DNA of 60,196 nt from Coriobacteriia bacterium (lineage in GTDB: Bacteria; Actinomycetota; Coriobacteriia; Coriobacteriales; UBA8131). Of the stretch, positions 39,916-49,404 are shown piece by piece. The DNA lies in contig WRBR01000003.1 in NCBI GenBank assembly GCA_009784425.1, positions 1 to 60,196 of the forward strand, read 5' to 3'. A program made the translations under genes and the position numbers. Each line of letters opens with the position of its first letter. Positions within the stretch are counted from its first letter, which is position 1. The notes beneath the pieces were generated by a model. The model searched no databases and was not told the origin of the DNA. It was given only the letters and a program-made list of their open reading frames with translations.

Positions 39916-40689
39916 ATGGAAGGAACATCTCAAAAAAGAGGGAAGACTGCCGCGTCCAAGACAGCGCAGTATGCCAACAGGCTCAACAAGGCAGAGAAGC
40001 TACTTGGCTATCGTTTCAAGGACAGAGAGCTACTACTACTTGCTCTCACGCATCCCTCGGCCTCAGAAGGCAACGGCACCACGGGGTCATACGAGCGCCT
40101 GGAATTTCTGGGCGATGCCATTTTAGGCGCCATTATCTCAAGGGAACTCTACGACAGTTTTCCCAAGCACGATGAAGGTGCCTTAACCAGGCTCAAGGTC
40201 TCTGCGGTGGCGGGCAACACGCTTTCCAAGCTGGCAGAAGAGCTCAAACTGGAGCAAATCAACATCTTTGGCTCCTCAGAACGCGGCACCGGCAAGCGCG
40301 GCTTGCAGAGTGCTCTTGAAAACGTCTACGAGGCGCTCGTTGGCGCACTTGCCATCGACGGCGGCATGGAAGAGGCAGAGCGTTTTGTCCTTCACACCCT
40401 TGCACCGAGGATTTATATCAGCGTGGCACGTGAGCCGGAAAATCCAAAATCCATGCTGCAAGAACTGCTGCAGGCTCATCACGTAACGCCCACCTATGAG
40501 ATCATCGATACCGACGGCCCTCCCCATGACCGATTCTTCACTGCCCGCGTGCTCTCTGACGAGGATATTCTGGCCACCGGCACCGGGCACTCAAAAAAGG
40601 ATGCCGAGATGAATGCGGCCACCAAGGCACTGGAAATTCTCAATCACAAACCGCAAGAAAACCACAACGACAGCCCCAAGAAGCGTTAG
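39916..40689 (+). CDS. rnc: ribonuclease III
   Basis: Double-stranded RNA endonuclease for rRNA processing and turnover. The 257 residues have the RIIID signature ERLEFLGDAILGAIISREL (about 55-75), the second acidic patch ENVYEALVGALAIDGG, and the C-terminal double-stranded-RNA-binding domain (about 165-240, NPKSMLQELLQAHHVTPTYE and HSKKDAEMNAATKALEIL). It lies seven bases after plsX and nine before smc. Confidence 0.96.
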   Translation: MEGTSQKRGKTAASKTAQYANRLNKAEKLLGYRFKDRELLLLALTHPSASEGNGTTGSYERLEFLGDAILGAIISRELYDSFPKHDEGALTRLKVSAVAGNTLSKLAEELKLEQINIFGSSERGTGKRGLQSALENVYEALVGALAIDGGMEEAERFVLHTLAPRIYISVAREPENPKSMLQELLQAHHVTPTYEIIDTDGPPHDRFFTARVLSDEDILATGTGHSKKDAEMNAATKALEILNHKPQENHNDSPKKR

Positions 40690-40698
40690 AATAGAGAC

Positions 40699-43600
40699 AT
40701 GTATCTCAAGTCACTTGTCATAAAGGGTTTTAAGTCATTTGCAGACCGGTCTGTCATCAATTTTGAACCGGGTATTTCAGTGATTGTTGGCCCCAACGGG
40801 TCAGGCAAATCCAACGTTTCTGAGGCGGTTCAATGGGTTTTAGGGGAGAGAAATCCGCGCAGTCTGCGGGTTCAGTCACTTGAAGAACTCATCTTCTCGG
40901 GGTCAAGCGCCCGAGAGGCGGTTGGGGTTGCCGAGGTTGACCTGGTGCTGGACAATTCTGACAACACCCTGCCCGTTGACTTTGAGCAGGTCTCTATCTC
41001 GCGCCGCATGTACCGCAGCGGTGAAAGCGAGTACTTCATCAATAAAACCCCTTGTCGCCGCCGCGACATCATAGACATTCTCTACGACTCCGGCATCGGC
41101 GGCACGGTAAATTCCATCATCAGCCAGGGTAACCTCACGGCAATCCTCGAGTCGCAGCCCGAGAACCGCCATGCGCTCCTCGAAGACGCAGCCGGCATTC
41201 TCAAGCACAAAAAGCGCAAGGAGGCAGCCGGGCGCAAGCTCGATCGTATGGACACAACGCTCGAGCGCGTGGGAGATATCATCCACGTCATTGAACAACA
41301 ACTCCGCCCTCTTGAGCGCCAGGCAAAACGAGCGGAGAAATACTCAGAGGCAAAAGACGAGCTCCGCAACATAGACCTGGCTCTGGCAGTTGACGAGCTC
41401 AGGGTTTTGCAAGCAGAATGGAATGCGCTATCAAGCCGCCTGAGAGAGATTGATGCCGAGGCCGAGCTGGCAAACTTTCGGCTTTCTGAGCGCGAGGCAG
41501 AGCTGTCAAAGCGGCAGCACATCTTAGAAGAAAAGGGCCTGTTTGTTGGTGATATCAACGAGCAGCGCATCCGGGTGCTCTCCATTATCCAGCGCCTCGA
41601 TGCTACTATGCTGCTCCTTGAGGAAAAAGGCAAAAACATGGTGGGGCGCCTCTCCGACCTCAGGGCCACTATTTACAACGCGCAGTCGCGCCTCGGCGAG
41701 GCCCGCGCAGAGCGAGACCAGCTTGGCATGGAGTACTCCAATGGCGAAGGCCGCCAGTCTGCCATGTATGCAAATTTCAACGCGCTGACCCGCGAGTCTG
41801 AGCAAGTCACCAAAAACCGCCGGGACGCGGAGGACACCTACGAGCGCGTGCACGCCAAACTGCGCTCTCAAGAAACCGCGCTTGCCGGCACCAAGACCAA
41901 CCTGGCAAAGACCACGGAGTCCCTTGCCTCCCTTGACCTGGAAGAAGAGCTCCTCAAAGAGCGCGCCGACCAGGTAGACGAAGAGATCACCGCCTATGAC
42001 ACGCTCTCTGCAGAACGTGAGCAGGCGGTTAAGCTCGCCAAGCAAGAATTGCAAAGGCTTGAGCGCGAGGCAGGGCTCTCGCATAGAGAGATTGACAAGC
42101 AGCTCCGCCTCCTTGAAGAGCGCAAAGGGCGCCTTGAAGCCAAAAACACCGTGCTCGTTAACACCAAGGCTCGCCTGGCAAGCCTTGAGGAGGTTGACCG
42201 AGCTATGGAGGCAGCCTCGCCGGCTCTTAACTGGGCGGTGGAGAATAAGGCGCGTCACCGCGGCATCATAGGGCCGCTTTCCGGCTCGATACACGTGCAG
42301 CTTGAGAAAAAACTGCCCTATGGCATGCAAACCGAGCAAATGGAGAGTCTGATTGAGCGGCTGCTTGGCTCGGACTTCTTTGCCCTTTTGGTTGCTGATA
42401 ACGATGCCGGCCGCGAGGTGGCTGTGCATTTGTGTGAGCTTGCTCGCACCGATAGTAAAGAGGGCCTGGCAGAGTCTGCTCTCTCCATCCTGCCGCTCAC
42501 CGGCATGCATGTTCCCACACAGAGAGCCGGCAAGGGCGTGAGGCTCATCGACTTTCTCGAGTTTCCCCCCAAGCATTTTGGCGTGGTTTCTGCGCTGCTC
42601 GGAGACGTGTATCTGGTTGCCGACATTGACGAGGCAATTAAGGCCCATCTTACCGATACCTCAAAAGCCCGCTTCATCACTCCCAGCGGACAGATTGTCT
42701 GGCCCAACGGAAAAATGACCGTAGGCTTTATGCTGGGCGATGTGGACGGCGTATTGCAGCGCCGCCGAAACATCCACAAGCTCAACGACGAAATAGAACT
42801 GGGCACCGCAGAGCTTGCCAATGTTGAGCTGGAAGTGTCCGAGACCGAAGGCAAGCTCAAAGAGGCTCAAGGCGTTAACTTGGAGATAGCTCAGCAGCAG
42901 GCAAAGGCCTTGGCTGAGCTTGAGTCGGCAGAGCAGGAGTTGCTGCGCCTGAAAAAAAGCCAGAGCCAGCTGGATCTCCGCAAAACCGAGGTTGAGCGCA
43001 AGCTTAAAGACGTTGCCCGCCGCAGGGACACCGCTGCGCCCCTTGAGGCGGAGTACACCCTGCGTATTGCCAACATAGAAACAGAACTGGAAAATCTGGG
43101 CGTTGAGGTGCAAGAATCCTCGCGGCGCCTCCTTGTGGCTTCGGAAGAAAGAGACCTCTTCTCCGGCAAGCTTACGGAGTGCAAGATAGAGTTGGAAGGC
43201 CATAAAAGCTCGCAGATGCATCTCGCCAGCCGTATCAAGGCTCTGGAGGCACAGATTGCCAGCTTGAGCAATACCGAGGAGGTCTCCTCCAATACCGCCA
43301 GCTCGCTCAGCCTCATACACCTGCGCATTGACCCGATTTATAAGCTGTATCAAGAGATGCACGCCGGAGCAGCCACCTGGGCAGAACGCCTGCACGACCA
43401 GGCCCAGCTTGAACAGACCGACTCAGTCAATCTGCGAGAGATCATCAACGACGCTACGCAGGCGGCGCAAGACGCCCGCGACGCCTTAGTGGAGATTAAC
43501 GAGCGGCGCACGGAGGTACTGGTTGAGCAGGGCAAGCTTGAGAGCAGTGTTCAGCACGCCATGTTGCGGATTACTGCCGAGCACGAGACCTCTCTGGAGG

Positions 43601-44451
43601 CGGCCCTGGAAATGCCAACCATCGAAGACCGTATTGCTGCTGAGGAGCGAGCCAATCGCCTTCGCTCGCAGATTGCCAATCTTGGTGCCGTCAACCAGAT
43701 TGCTATGGAAGAATACACCGCGCTCAAGGCGCGCCGCGATTATATGCAAGAGCAGATTGCCGACCTCACTGAGGCGCGCAAGGCGCTCTCAAAAATCTCC
43801 CAGGCACTCGACCGCAAGATGCGGAACCAATTTCTGGAGACCTTCACCAAGATCAACCAGAGCTACCAAGAGATCATCTCCATCCTCTTTCCTGGAGGCA
43901 AGGGCGAGCTGATTCTCACCCAAGGCGATGACCCCAACGTGCAAGGCGTTGAAGTCTCGGCGCAACCTCGCGGCAAGCGAATCCTCAAGCTGTCCATGAT
44001 GAGCGGAGGCGAAAAGGCACTCGTTGCCCTGGCCCTGATGTTTGCGGTCTACAGCGTGCGCAAGGTGCCCTTTTATGTGCTTGACGAGGTGGAAGCGGCC
44101 TTGGATGACACCAATCTCATCCGTTTTCTTGACTATCTCAACCACCTGCGGGGTCGCACACAGCTGATTTTAGTGAGCCACCAGCGCCGCACTATGGAAA
44201 CCGCCGATGTTCTTTATGGGGTTACGATGCAGGCTGCCGGCGTCTCTAAGATTGTGAGCCAGCGTCTTGAGCAGGCTATGGGTTATGCCTCGCAGGATCT
44301 CTCCGGTAATGACTTGGCTGATGCTGGGGTGCCTGAGGTTGATTCTGCGGAAGAAGTCGATGCGCCTGCCGAAGCGCCTGTGGAAGAAGCAGCTCCGCCT
44401 GAAGAAACCGAAACAAACTCCAGACCAAAGATATCCAAAAAAGGCTGGTAG
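40699..44451 (+). CDS. smc: chromosome segregation ATPase SMC
   Basis: 1250-residue condensin. The N-terminal ATPase head has GPNGSGKSNVSEAVQWVLGE. A first long coiled coil (about 170-510) is followed by a hinge (about 515-680, from RHRGIIGPLSGSIHVQ) and a second coiled coil. The C-terminal head has the signature LSMMSGGEKALVALAL and Walker B VLDEVEAALDD. An acidic/proline tail of about 70 residues (ending RPKISKKGW) extends beyond the head. The ScpA/B partners are not in the window. Confidence 0.97.
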   Translation: MYLKSLVIKGFKSFADRSVINFEPGISVIVGPNGSGKSNVSEAVQWVLGERNPRSLRVQSLEELIFSGSSAREAVGVAEVDLVLDNSDNTLPVDFEQVSISRRMYRSGESEYFINKTPCRRRDIIDILYDSGIGGTVNSIISQGNLTAILESQPENRHALLEDAAGILKHKKRKEAAGRKLDRMDTTLERVGDIIHVIEQQLRPLERQAKRAEKYSEAKDELRNIDLALAVDELRVLQAEWNALSSRLREIDAEAELANFRLSEREAELSKRQHILEEKGLFVGDINEQRIRVLSIIQRLDATMLLLEEKGKNMVGRLSDLRATIYNAQSRLGEARAERDQLGMEYSNGEGRQSAMYANFNALTRESEQVTKNRRDAEDTYERVHAKLRSQETALAGTKTNLAKTTESLASLDLEEELLKERADQVDEEITAYDTLSAEREQAVKLAKQELQRLEREAGLSHREIDKQLRLLEERKGRLEAKNTVLVNTKARLASLEEVDRAMEAASPALNWAVENKARHRGIIGPLSGSIHVQLEKKLPYGMQTEQMESLIERLLGSDFFALLVADNDAGREVAVHLCELARTDSKEGLAESALSILPLTGMHVPTQRAGKGVRLIDFLEFPPKHFGVVSALLGDVYLVADIDEAIKAHLTDTSKARFITPSGQIVWPNGKMTVGFMLGDVDGVLQRRRNIHKLNDEIELGTAELANVELEVSETEGKLKEAQGVNLEIAQQQAKALAELESAEQELLRLKKSQSQLDLRKTEVERKLKDVARRRDTAAPLEAEYTLRIANIETELENLGVEVQESSRRLLVASEERDLFSGKLTECKIELEGHKSSQMHLASRIKALEAQIASLSNTEEVSSNTASSLSLIHLRIDPIYKLYQEMHAGAATWAERLHDQAQLEQTDSVNLREIINDATQAAQDARDALVEINERRTEVLVEQGKLESSVQHAMLRITAEHETSLEAALEMPTIEDRIAAEERANRLRSQIANLGAVNQIAMEEYTALKARRDYMQEQIADLTEARKALSKISQALDRKMRNQFLETFTKINQSYQEIISILFPGGKGELILTQGDDPNVQGVEVSAQPRGKRILKLSMMSGGEKALVALALMFAVYSVRKVPFYVLDEVEAALDDTNLIRFLDYLNHLRGRTQLILVSHQRRTMETADVLYGVTMQAAGVSKIVSQRLEQAMGYASQDLSGNDLADAGVPEVDSAEEVDAPAEAPVEEAAPPEETETNSRPKISKKGW

Positions 44452-44453
44452 TC

Positions 44454-45377
44454 ATGGCCTGGTTTGATAGACTCAGCGAGGGGCTCTCGCGAACTCGCCA
44501 GCAGTTAAGTGAATCCTTCAATGCCTTTTTGGAGCTCTCTCCAGAGGTTGATGATGATTTTTGGGATAACCTAGAGGAAACCCTGATAGCCGCGGACTTT
44601 GGCGCCCTCGCAGCCTCGCGCATAGTGGCTGAGCTGCGCGATGAATCCATCCGCAAGGGCCTGCCGGATGCTCCTTCGGTCATGAAGCTCATGGCCCAGA
44701 AGGTCATCGATCGCTTTGCGGTGGCCCCTGAGGATGTCTTTGAAGTGAGCCCCGTCTGTGTGCTTTTTGTAGGCATCAATGGCGCGGGCAAAACCACCAC
44801 CGTAGGCAAGCTTGCCAAGGATGGAGCAGGGCAGGGCCGCAAGGTACTGGTGGGTTCTGCGGATACCTTCAGGGCTGCGGCCATTGAGCAGCTTGACATC
44901 TGGGCCGAGCGAGCACAGGTGCCGGTCATCAAACGCGAGAGAGGCGCTGACCCCGCATCGGTGGCCTTTGAGGTGATAGAGGCAGCTGAGAAGAGCGGTG
45001 CCAATCTGGTACTCGTTGACACAGCTGGCCGCCTCCATACTTCTGATGACCTCATGCGCGAGCTGGCCAAGGTGGTTGCTGTGACCCGCAAGCGTGCTGC
45101 CTCGGTTGTGCCCGTGCCTTTCCAGGTCAAGACAGTCTTGGTCCTCGATGCTACAACCGGCCAAAACGGCCTGGCGCAGGCCCGCGCCTTCAACACCAGC
45201 CTGGAACTAAACGGCGTCATCATCACCAAGCTCGACGGCACAGCCAAAGGCGGCATAGCCGTAGCAATCTCCGAGGAACTGGCACTACCCATAGTAAGAA
45301 TAGGCGTAGGCGAAAAAATCGACGACCTCCGCCCCTTCAACCCCGAGGAGTTCGTCCAAGCCTTGTTGGGGAGTTAA
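44454..45377 (+). CDS. ftsY: signal recognition particle receptor FtsY
   Basis: GTPase that docks SRP-ribosome complexes at the membrane. The 307 residues have an N domain (about 1-95), P-loop VGINGAGKTTTVGKLA, then DTFRAAAIEQL, LVDTAGRLHTSD, ITKLDGTAKGG and GVGEKIDDLRPFNPEEF. It lacks the long acidic A domain, as usual in Gram-positives. It starts two bases after smc. The stop lies in the first unit of a 7-bp repeat. Confidence 0.97.
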   Translation: MAWFDRLSEGLSRTRQQLSESFNAFLELSPEVDDDFWDNLEETLIAADFGALAASRIVAELRDESIRKGLPDAPSVMKLMAQKVIDRFAVAPEDVFEVSPVCVLFVGINGAGKTTTVGKLAKDGAGQGRKVLVGSADTFRAAAIEQLDIWAERAQVPVIKRERGADPASVAFEVIEAAEKSGANLVLVDTAGRLHTSDDLMRELAKVVAVTRKRAASVVPVPFQVKTVLVLDATTGQNGLAQARAFNTSLELNGVIITKLDGTAKGGIAVAISEELALPIVRIGVGEKIDDLRPFNPEEFVQALLGS

Positions 45378-45412
45378 GAGTTAAGAGTTAAGAGAGAAGA
45401 GTTAAGAGTTAA
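45371..45412 (+). repeat. 7-bp tandem repeat, six units
   Basis: GAGTTAA x3, GAGAGAA, GAGTTAA x2. It has the same unit and number as the array at 19501-19542, and again covers a gene's stop codon (ftsY). A TCAGCCTGAGCGAAGCGAAG copy of the other repeat family follows at about 45445. Confidence 0.9.
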
Positions 45413-45528
45413 AAGCAGAGAGTCGCGCACATCCACTTCTGTCAGCCTGAGCGAAGCGAAGGATCTTGTCAATTAACTTGCTACTTAAGTAGTACGTAGT
45501 AAACATAACAGCATTAAGGGAGCAACCG

Positions 45529-46980
45529 GTGTTTGAAAATCTATCCAATGCCTTGCAAAACGTCTTTAGCGGCCTGCGTTCAAAGGGGCGCCTTACTGAG
45601 GCAGACATCGATACAGCTATGCGCGAGATTCGTCTGGCGCTGCTTGAGGCTGATGTCAATTTTAAAGTAGTCAAAAGCTTCATTGCTGCCACCAAGGAAA
45701 AGGCTCTTCAAAGTGACATCCTGGATTCTCTTACCCCAGCTCAAAATGTCATCGCCATCGTCTTGGAACAACTCACCGAGCTACTGGGCTCTGAGACCGT
45801 CAAGCTGGAATTCACTCAGCGCATCCCCAACGTTTGGATGCTGGTTGGTCTCCAAGGCTCAGGTAAAACCACGGCTGCAGCCAAACTTGCCTATCGCCTC
45901 AAAAAGCAAGGTAAGAACCCCCTGCTCGTTGCAGCAGATGTCTACCGCCCGGCAGCAGCAGATCAGCTGGAGACCCTCGGCAAAGAAATCGACATACGCG
46001 TGTTTCGCGGCGACGGCAAAGACCCCGTCAAGATTGCCAAAGACTCCATCCAAGACGCCATCGACAACCTCCGCAACGTAGTCATCATCGACACAGCAGG
46101 CCGCCTGCATGTAGATGAAGAGATGATGGCCGAGGCTGAGGCCATCAGAAACGCGGTGCAGCCCGAGAACATCTTGATGGTCGTTGATGCCATGACCGGC
46201 CAAGACATCGTTGGTGTGGTTGAGGCCTTTGCCGCGCGCGTGGACTTTGACGGAGTCATCATGTCCAAGCTCGACGGTGACGCCCGTGGCGGCGGCGCCC
46301 TGTCGATACGCGAGGTAACCGGCAAGCCTATCCTCTACACTTCAGAAGGGGAGAAGCCCTCTTCGCTTGAGGAATTCCACCCTGACAGAATGGCCAAGCG
46401 CATCCTAGGCATGGGCGACGTCATCACCTTTATCGAAAAAGCCCAAGAAGCAGCTGACGAAGAGTTTGCCGAAGAAGAAGCCGAACGCCTGGCACGCGCC
46501 GAGCTCAGCTTTGACGACTTCATCACCATCAACAAGCAGATGAAGAAAATCGGCGGCGTGGGCTCCATTCTCAAGGCCCTGCCGGGTGGCGAAAAAGCCC
46601 TCAAAGACGGCCAGGTAGACGAGGGCGCTATGGACAGAATGGTCATCATCATCAACTCCATGACAGCAGCCGAGCGCGCCAAACCCTCACTCATCAACGG
46701 TTCCCGCCGTGCTCGCATCGCCAAAGGTGCCGGTGTAGAGGTTGCTGCCGTCAATCAGCTCATCAAGCAATTTGACGCCATGCGCAAGATGCTCAAACAA
46801 ATGAACCTCGGCGCAGATTCAGTAGTCAAAAAATCCCGCCCCCGCAAAGGCGGAAAAAAAGGTAAACGCAAAACTCAAGCCAGAGGCAAAAGCACCACAC
46901 CCGACCTCAGCTCCCTAGGCCTCGGCAAAGGCGGCCTCAAACTCTCCCAACTAAAAGACCTCGAAGACCTCCTTAAGTAG
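45529..46980 (+). CDS. ffh: signal recognition particle protein Ffh
   Basis: GTPase and RNA-binding subunit of SRP for co-translational membrane insertion. The 483 residues start with GTG (MFENLSNALQNVF) behind AAGGGAG. The NG domain has VGLQGSGKTTAAAKLAY, ADVYRPAAADQL, DTAGRLHVDEEM, SKLDGDARGGGALS. The Met-rich M domain (about 310-425) ends IKQFDAMRKMLKQMN. A basic Gly/Lys tail closes the protein. Separated from ftsY by repeats, so it may have its own promoter. Confidence 0.97.
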   Translation: MFENLSNALQNVFSGLRSKGRLTEADIDTAMREIRLALLEADVNFKVVKSFIAATKEKALQSDILDSLTPAQNVIAIVLEQLTELLGSETVKLEFTQRIPNVWMLVGLQGSGKTTAAAKLAYRLKKQGKNPLLVAADVYRPAAADQLETLGKEIDIRVFRGDGKDPVKIAKDSIQDAIDNLRNVVIIDTAGRLHVDEEMMAEAEAIRNAVQPENILMVVDAMTGQDIVGVVEAFAARVDFDGVIMSKLDGDARGGGALSIREVTGKPILYTSEGEKPSSLEEFHPDRMAKRILGMGDVITFIEKAQEAADEEFAEEEAERLARAELSFDDFITINKQMKKIGGVGSILKALPGGEKALKDGQVDEGAMDRMVIIINSMTAAERAKPSLINGSRRARIAKGAGVEVAAVNQLIKQFDAMRKMLKQMNLGADSVVKKSRPRKGGKKGKRKTQARGKSTTPDLSSLGLGKGGLKLSQLKDLEDLLK

Positions 46981-46982
46981 TG

Positions 46983-47117
46983 GGGCAGGGGACGGGGCTG
47001 GTGTCCCAGATTGGAACAGAGGGACGGGGTTTGGTGTGGTGGAACAGGGGGACGGGGTTAGTGTTCCAATTTGACCAAGGTCAAATTGGAACACTAACCC
47101 CGTCCCCCTGTTCCACC
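46983..47117. repeat. GGGACGGGG palindrome cluster after ffh
   Basis: A perfect 80-bp palindrome (47038-47117) with 39-bp arms around an AA centre, arm GGTGGAACAGGGGGACGGGG, then TTAGTGTTCCAATTTGACC. It is preceded by two partial arms, GGGGCAGGGGACGGGG (from about 46982) and GGAACAGAGGGACGGGG (from about 47013). The same long palindrome begins at 60138 at the right window edge. Confidence 0.95.
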
Positions 47118-47139
47118 TCTGTTCCACTACTGTCGCCGC

Positions 47140-47167
47140 TTTACATAAGGTAGAAGTCTGGTAAACT
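47140..47167 (+). promoter_or_regulatory. promoter of tRNA-Val
   Basis: TTTACA (47140-47145), 16-base spacer, TAAACT (47162-47167). The start is expected just before the tRNA at 47179. Confidence 0.55.
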
Positions 47168-47178
47168 ATCGTGTCTAT

Positions 47179-47254
47179 GCGCGATTAGCTCAGTTGGTAG
47201 AGCACTACCTCGACACGGTAGGGGTCATTGGTTCAAGTCCAATATCGCGCACCA
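47179..47254 (+). tRNA. tRNA-Val (anticodon GAC)
   Basis: Acceptor stem GCGCGAT / ATCGCGC with CCA encoded (47252-47254); D stem GCTC/GAGC; anticodon stem CTACC/GGTAG with loop TCGACAC; T arm ATTGG-TTCAAGT-CCAAT. The anticodon is GAC. Position 33, nearly always U, reads C here. All stems are fully paired. Confidence 0.9.
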
Positions 47255-47263
47255 GAGAATTCG

Positions 47264-47297
47264 CAGGTCAGAGGATTATTCACCTCTGACCTGTTTA
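47264..47297 (+). terminator. terminator after tRNA-Val
   Basis: CAGGTCAGAGG / CCTCTGACCTG (47264-47274 and 47283-47293), an 11-bp stem followed by TTT. A second hairpin, TTCGGCACCA-AGT-TGGTGCCGAA (47328-47350), then TTGTTCTT, follows. Confidence 0.75.
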
Positions 47298-47327
47298 ACT
47301 TAAAAACTTGAAAAGACTGGTTGTAGT

Positions 47328-47358
47328 TTCGGCACCAAGTTGGTGCCGAATTGTTCTT
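47328..47358 (+). terminator. second terminator-like hairpin before the LXG locus
   Basis: TTCGGCACCA and TGGTGCCGAA (perfect 10-bp stem, AGT loop) followed by TTGTTCTT. It separates the tRNA transcript from the LXG locus promoter. Confidence 0.6.
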
Positions 47359-47363
47359 CGAAA

Positions 47364-47392
47364 TTGGTGAGTTTGCCGGTCTTTGCTATACT
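47364..47392 (+). promoter_or_regulatory. promoter of the LXG locus
   Basis: TTGGTG (47364-47369), 17-base spacer, TATACT (47387-47392) with TG one base upstream (extended -10). It is among the best promoter matches in the window and opens the four-gene accessory locus. Confidence 0.7.
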
Positions 47393-47469
47393 AGGCGAGA
47401 AGCTGGTTCCAATCAGATTGTCTGTGAAATCTTTGTAGCTGAGTAATATTTCCACCTGAAAGGCGGATA

Positions 47470-47877
47470 ATGTGTTGTGCAGACAACGAGCATTATTACC
47501 AAAATAGGGATTCTTGTTCCACCAACAGTGCCAGCGAAACGTCTGGTCAATATGATGTGCGTATCCAAGACACCCAGGATAGAATAAACCTCATTAGGCA
47601 GGACTTTGATGAGTTCCTTCTCAACCAGTACCACTTCCGCTGGAATGTTCACAACGACATGCGGAGTCGCTGGCATGGTGACCCTAAGATTCTCGCCCGG
47701 TTGGATCAGGTTCTGGTAGATATAAGTTTTGACACATCCAGAGCAGAAGGCTTGAACGAGCAGCTCATAGATGAGTTGACCCAAGAGGTCAGGCAGTTAG
47801 AACGCATCCAAGACGAGTTGCGCCACGAAGAATACCGACTCAACCAGCTTGAACAAGCCAAGCTTGAGGGGCGGTGA
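47470..47877 (+). CDS. small coiled-coil protein, putative LXG-associated chaperone
   Basis: 135 residues, strongly charged and helical from about 25 onward (DTQDRINLIRQDFDEFLLNQ; ELTQEVRQLERIQDELRHEE). I do not recognise a named family. Position directly before an LXG protein (stop to start 7 bases), helical character and size resemble the small accessory (Lap-type) proteins that bind LXG domains for type VII secretion; this role is inferred. The start ATG 47470 follows AAAGG. Confidence 0.6.
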   Translation: MCCADNEHYYQNRDSCSTNSASETSGQYDVRIQDTQDRINLIRQDFDEFLLNQYHFRWNVHNDMRSRWHGDPKILARLDQVLVDISFDTSRAEGLNEQLIDELTQEVRQLERIQDELRHEEYRLNQLEQAKLEGR

Positions 47878-47884
47878 GGTATTC

Positions 47885-49393
47885 GTGTGGATTTGCCCCC
47901 TTGCGGCCATATCGCAGCTTGAAACTAATGCCTCGTCTATCTCCAATACGACAATCCAGTTTGATAGTGTCTTGCAAGCGCAAAGTAACATCATCAATGA
48001 CCAGATGCTCCAAGGTGAGGGATATGATGCCATACGAAGCCGTTTGTTTTCATATGACAAGGTGTTCATCGGTGCCTACCGACAGTTTTGCTCAATCCTC
48101 GGGTCCCTGTACCGAACCCACGCAGGAATTATTGGAGCCTCGTCCTTTGCTGGGCTCTCCTATCTTAATAGCGATGATATCTATTCTGACATCCGCTCGA
48201 TAGATAGAGAGATCAACAACTGGTACCAGCAGGCAGAAAAAATGCAGTGTCACACTTTTTCCTCTCTATATTCACTTGAGGGAACAAAGGCGGAGCTGCT
48301 ATTAAGGATTGAGGAGTTGGAGACGTATGGACGCGAGATTGCTCCCCATTATGATGAGGCGGTAATCCTTGCTGACTGCCTACGTCGAGGTGCGCGCCAA
48401 ACAGGCAGCCTCATCTGGCAAGATGGCTCATGGGTGGCAACAAACAATGCCGGCGACCTCTCATGGCACCAGGACTTTAAGACGGCGAGTGGCCTGGCTC
48501 AACAAAGACTGCTGGAGCTTGCCCGTAAGTATGTATATAAGGAGACTGAGGGCAGATACGGCGGTTTCCAGAGTAATCCTAGGTCGTTTTTCAATAGGGG
48601 TATCTTCGGTAATTCTTCTCAACGCGACGAGCTAATTAACCTCGTCTTGAGCCAATATCCTGACCTTGCCGGTTTGACTGAGGCGCAAATCGACTTCTTG
48701 CTCGCTGAGGTGCAGCGCGCGGGCTGCGGGTATACCGCCGTCGCCAATGCCATAATCGAGCGCTACTACTTCAGGCCAGAGGAGTTTGAGCGCGACTTCG
48801 GCTTTCCGCTCTTCAGGGACGACGGCAACACCATCAACTTCGAGTATCTCATCGTTGACCTTTTCTGCGCCAAAGCCCAGTACGACATCGATAATGGCAC
48901 CGTTAGTGGTCCAGGCATCTATGATGGGATAAGACCAAGTTATGATGTTGCCTTCATCAACAACTACCTTGAGGAAAACACCGGCGGCAGGGTAAATGTC
49001 GACATCTCTGTAATGCCTTACGACCCTGCAGCAAACTATGCCGCCCTTATGAAAGACGCAGCATTGGCCCTGTATAACCCAGGTGCTCCAGCCCAGATGA
49101 TGTACACTCCCGTTACTCCGAGCATCACCCTGACTGCCACCCCGGTCAACTACGCACATATCTCTGTTATCACCCATGTTGACTATGATGCAAATGGAGA
49201 CCTGGTGCTTGACATTTCCTCTTGGGGAAACGCCTACCACCCCCAGAACTTCTACGACCCAAACAGAGCCTATTATGATATAAACACTAACACGTTCATG
49301 AGCGAGGCTGCTCTTCAGAATCTTCCTCCTGGTACTTCAATCACAGTAATAGACTGCAGGGCGAAGGTAGATGTCATCAACTGGATTGAGTGA
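47885..49393 (+). CDS. LXG-domain protein with probable papain/C39-like cysteine peptidase C-terminus
   Basis: About 502 residues from GTG 47885, behind GGTGAGG. The N-terminal ~200 residues are helical and fit the LXG domain of type VII-secreted polymorphic toxins, with the motif region NDQMLQGEGYDAIRSRLFSY (L-Q-G). The C-terminal ~230 residues have Cys in AGCGYTAVANAI (about 281) and a His-strand-Asp pattern HISVITHVDYDANGDLVLDI, then SSWG (His about 425), the layout of C39-like or papain-like peptidases. No signal peptide. It may be an antibacterial toxin or a secreted protease. No secretion apparatus gene is in the window. Confidence 0.7.
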   Translation: MWICPLAAISQLETNASSISNTTIQFDSVLQAQSNIINDQMLQGEGYDAIRSRLFSYDKVFIGAYRQFCSILGSLYRTHAGIIGASSFAGLSYLNSDDIYSDIRSIDREINNWYQQAEKMQCHTFSSLYSLEGTKAELLLRIEELETYGREIAPHYDEAVILADCLRRGARQTGSLIWQDGSWVATNNAGDLSWHQDFKTASGLAQQRLLELARKYVYKETEGRYGGFQSNPRSFFNRGIFGNSSQRDELINLVLSQYPDLAGLTEAQIDFLLAEVQRAGCGYTAVANAIIERYYFRPEEFERDFGFPLFRDDGNTINFEYLIVDLFCAKAQYDIDNGTVSGPGIYDGIRPSYDVAFINNYLEENTGGRVNVDISVMPYDPAANYAALMKDAALALYNPGAPAQMMYTPVTPSITLTATPVNYAHISVITHVDYDANGDLVLDISSWGNAYHPQNFYDPNRAYYDINTNTFMSEAALQNLPPGTSITVIDCRAKVDVINWIE

Positions 49394-49404
49394 GAACAGG
49401 TAGC

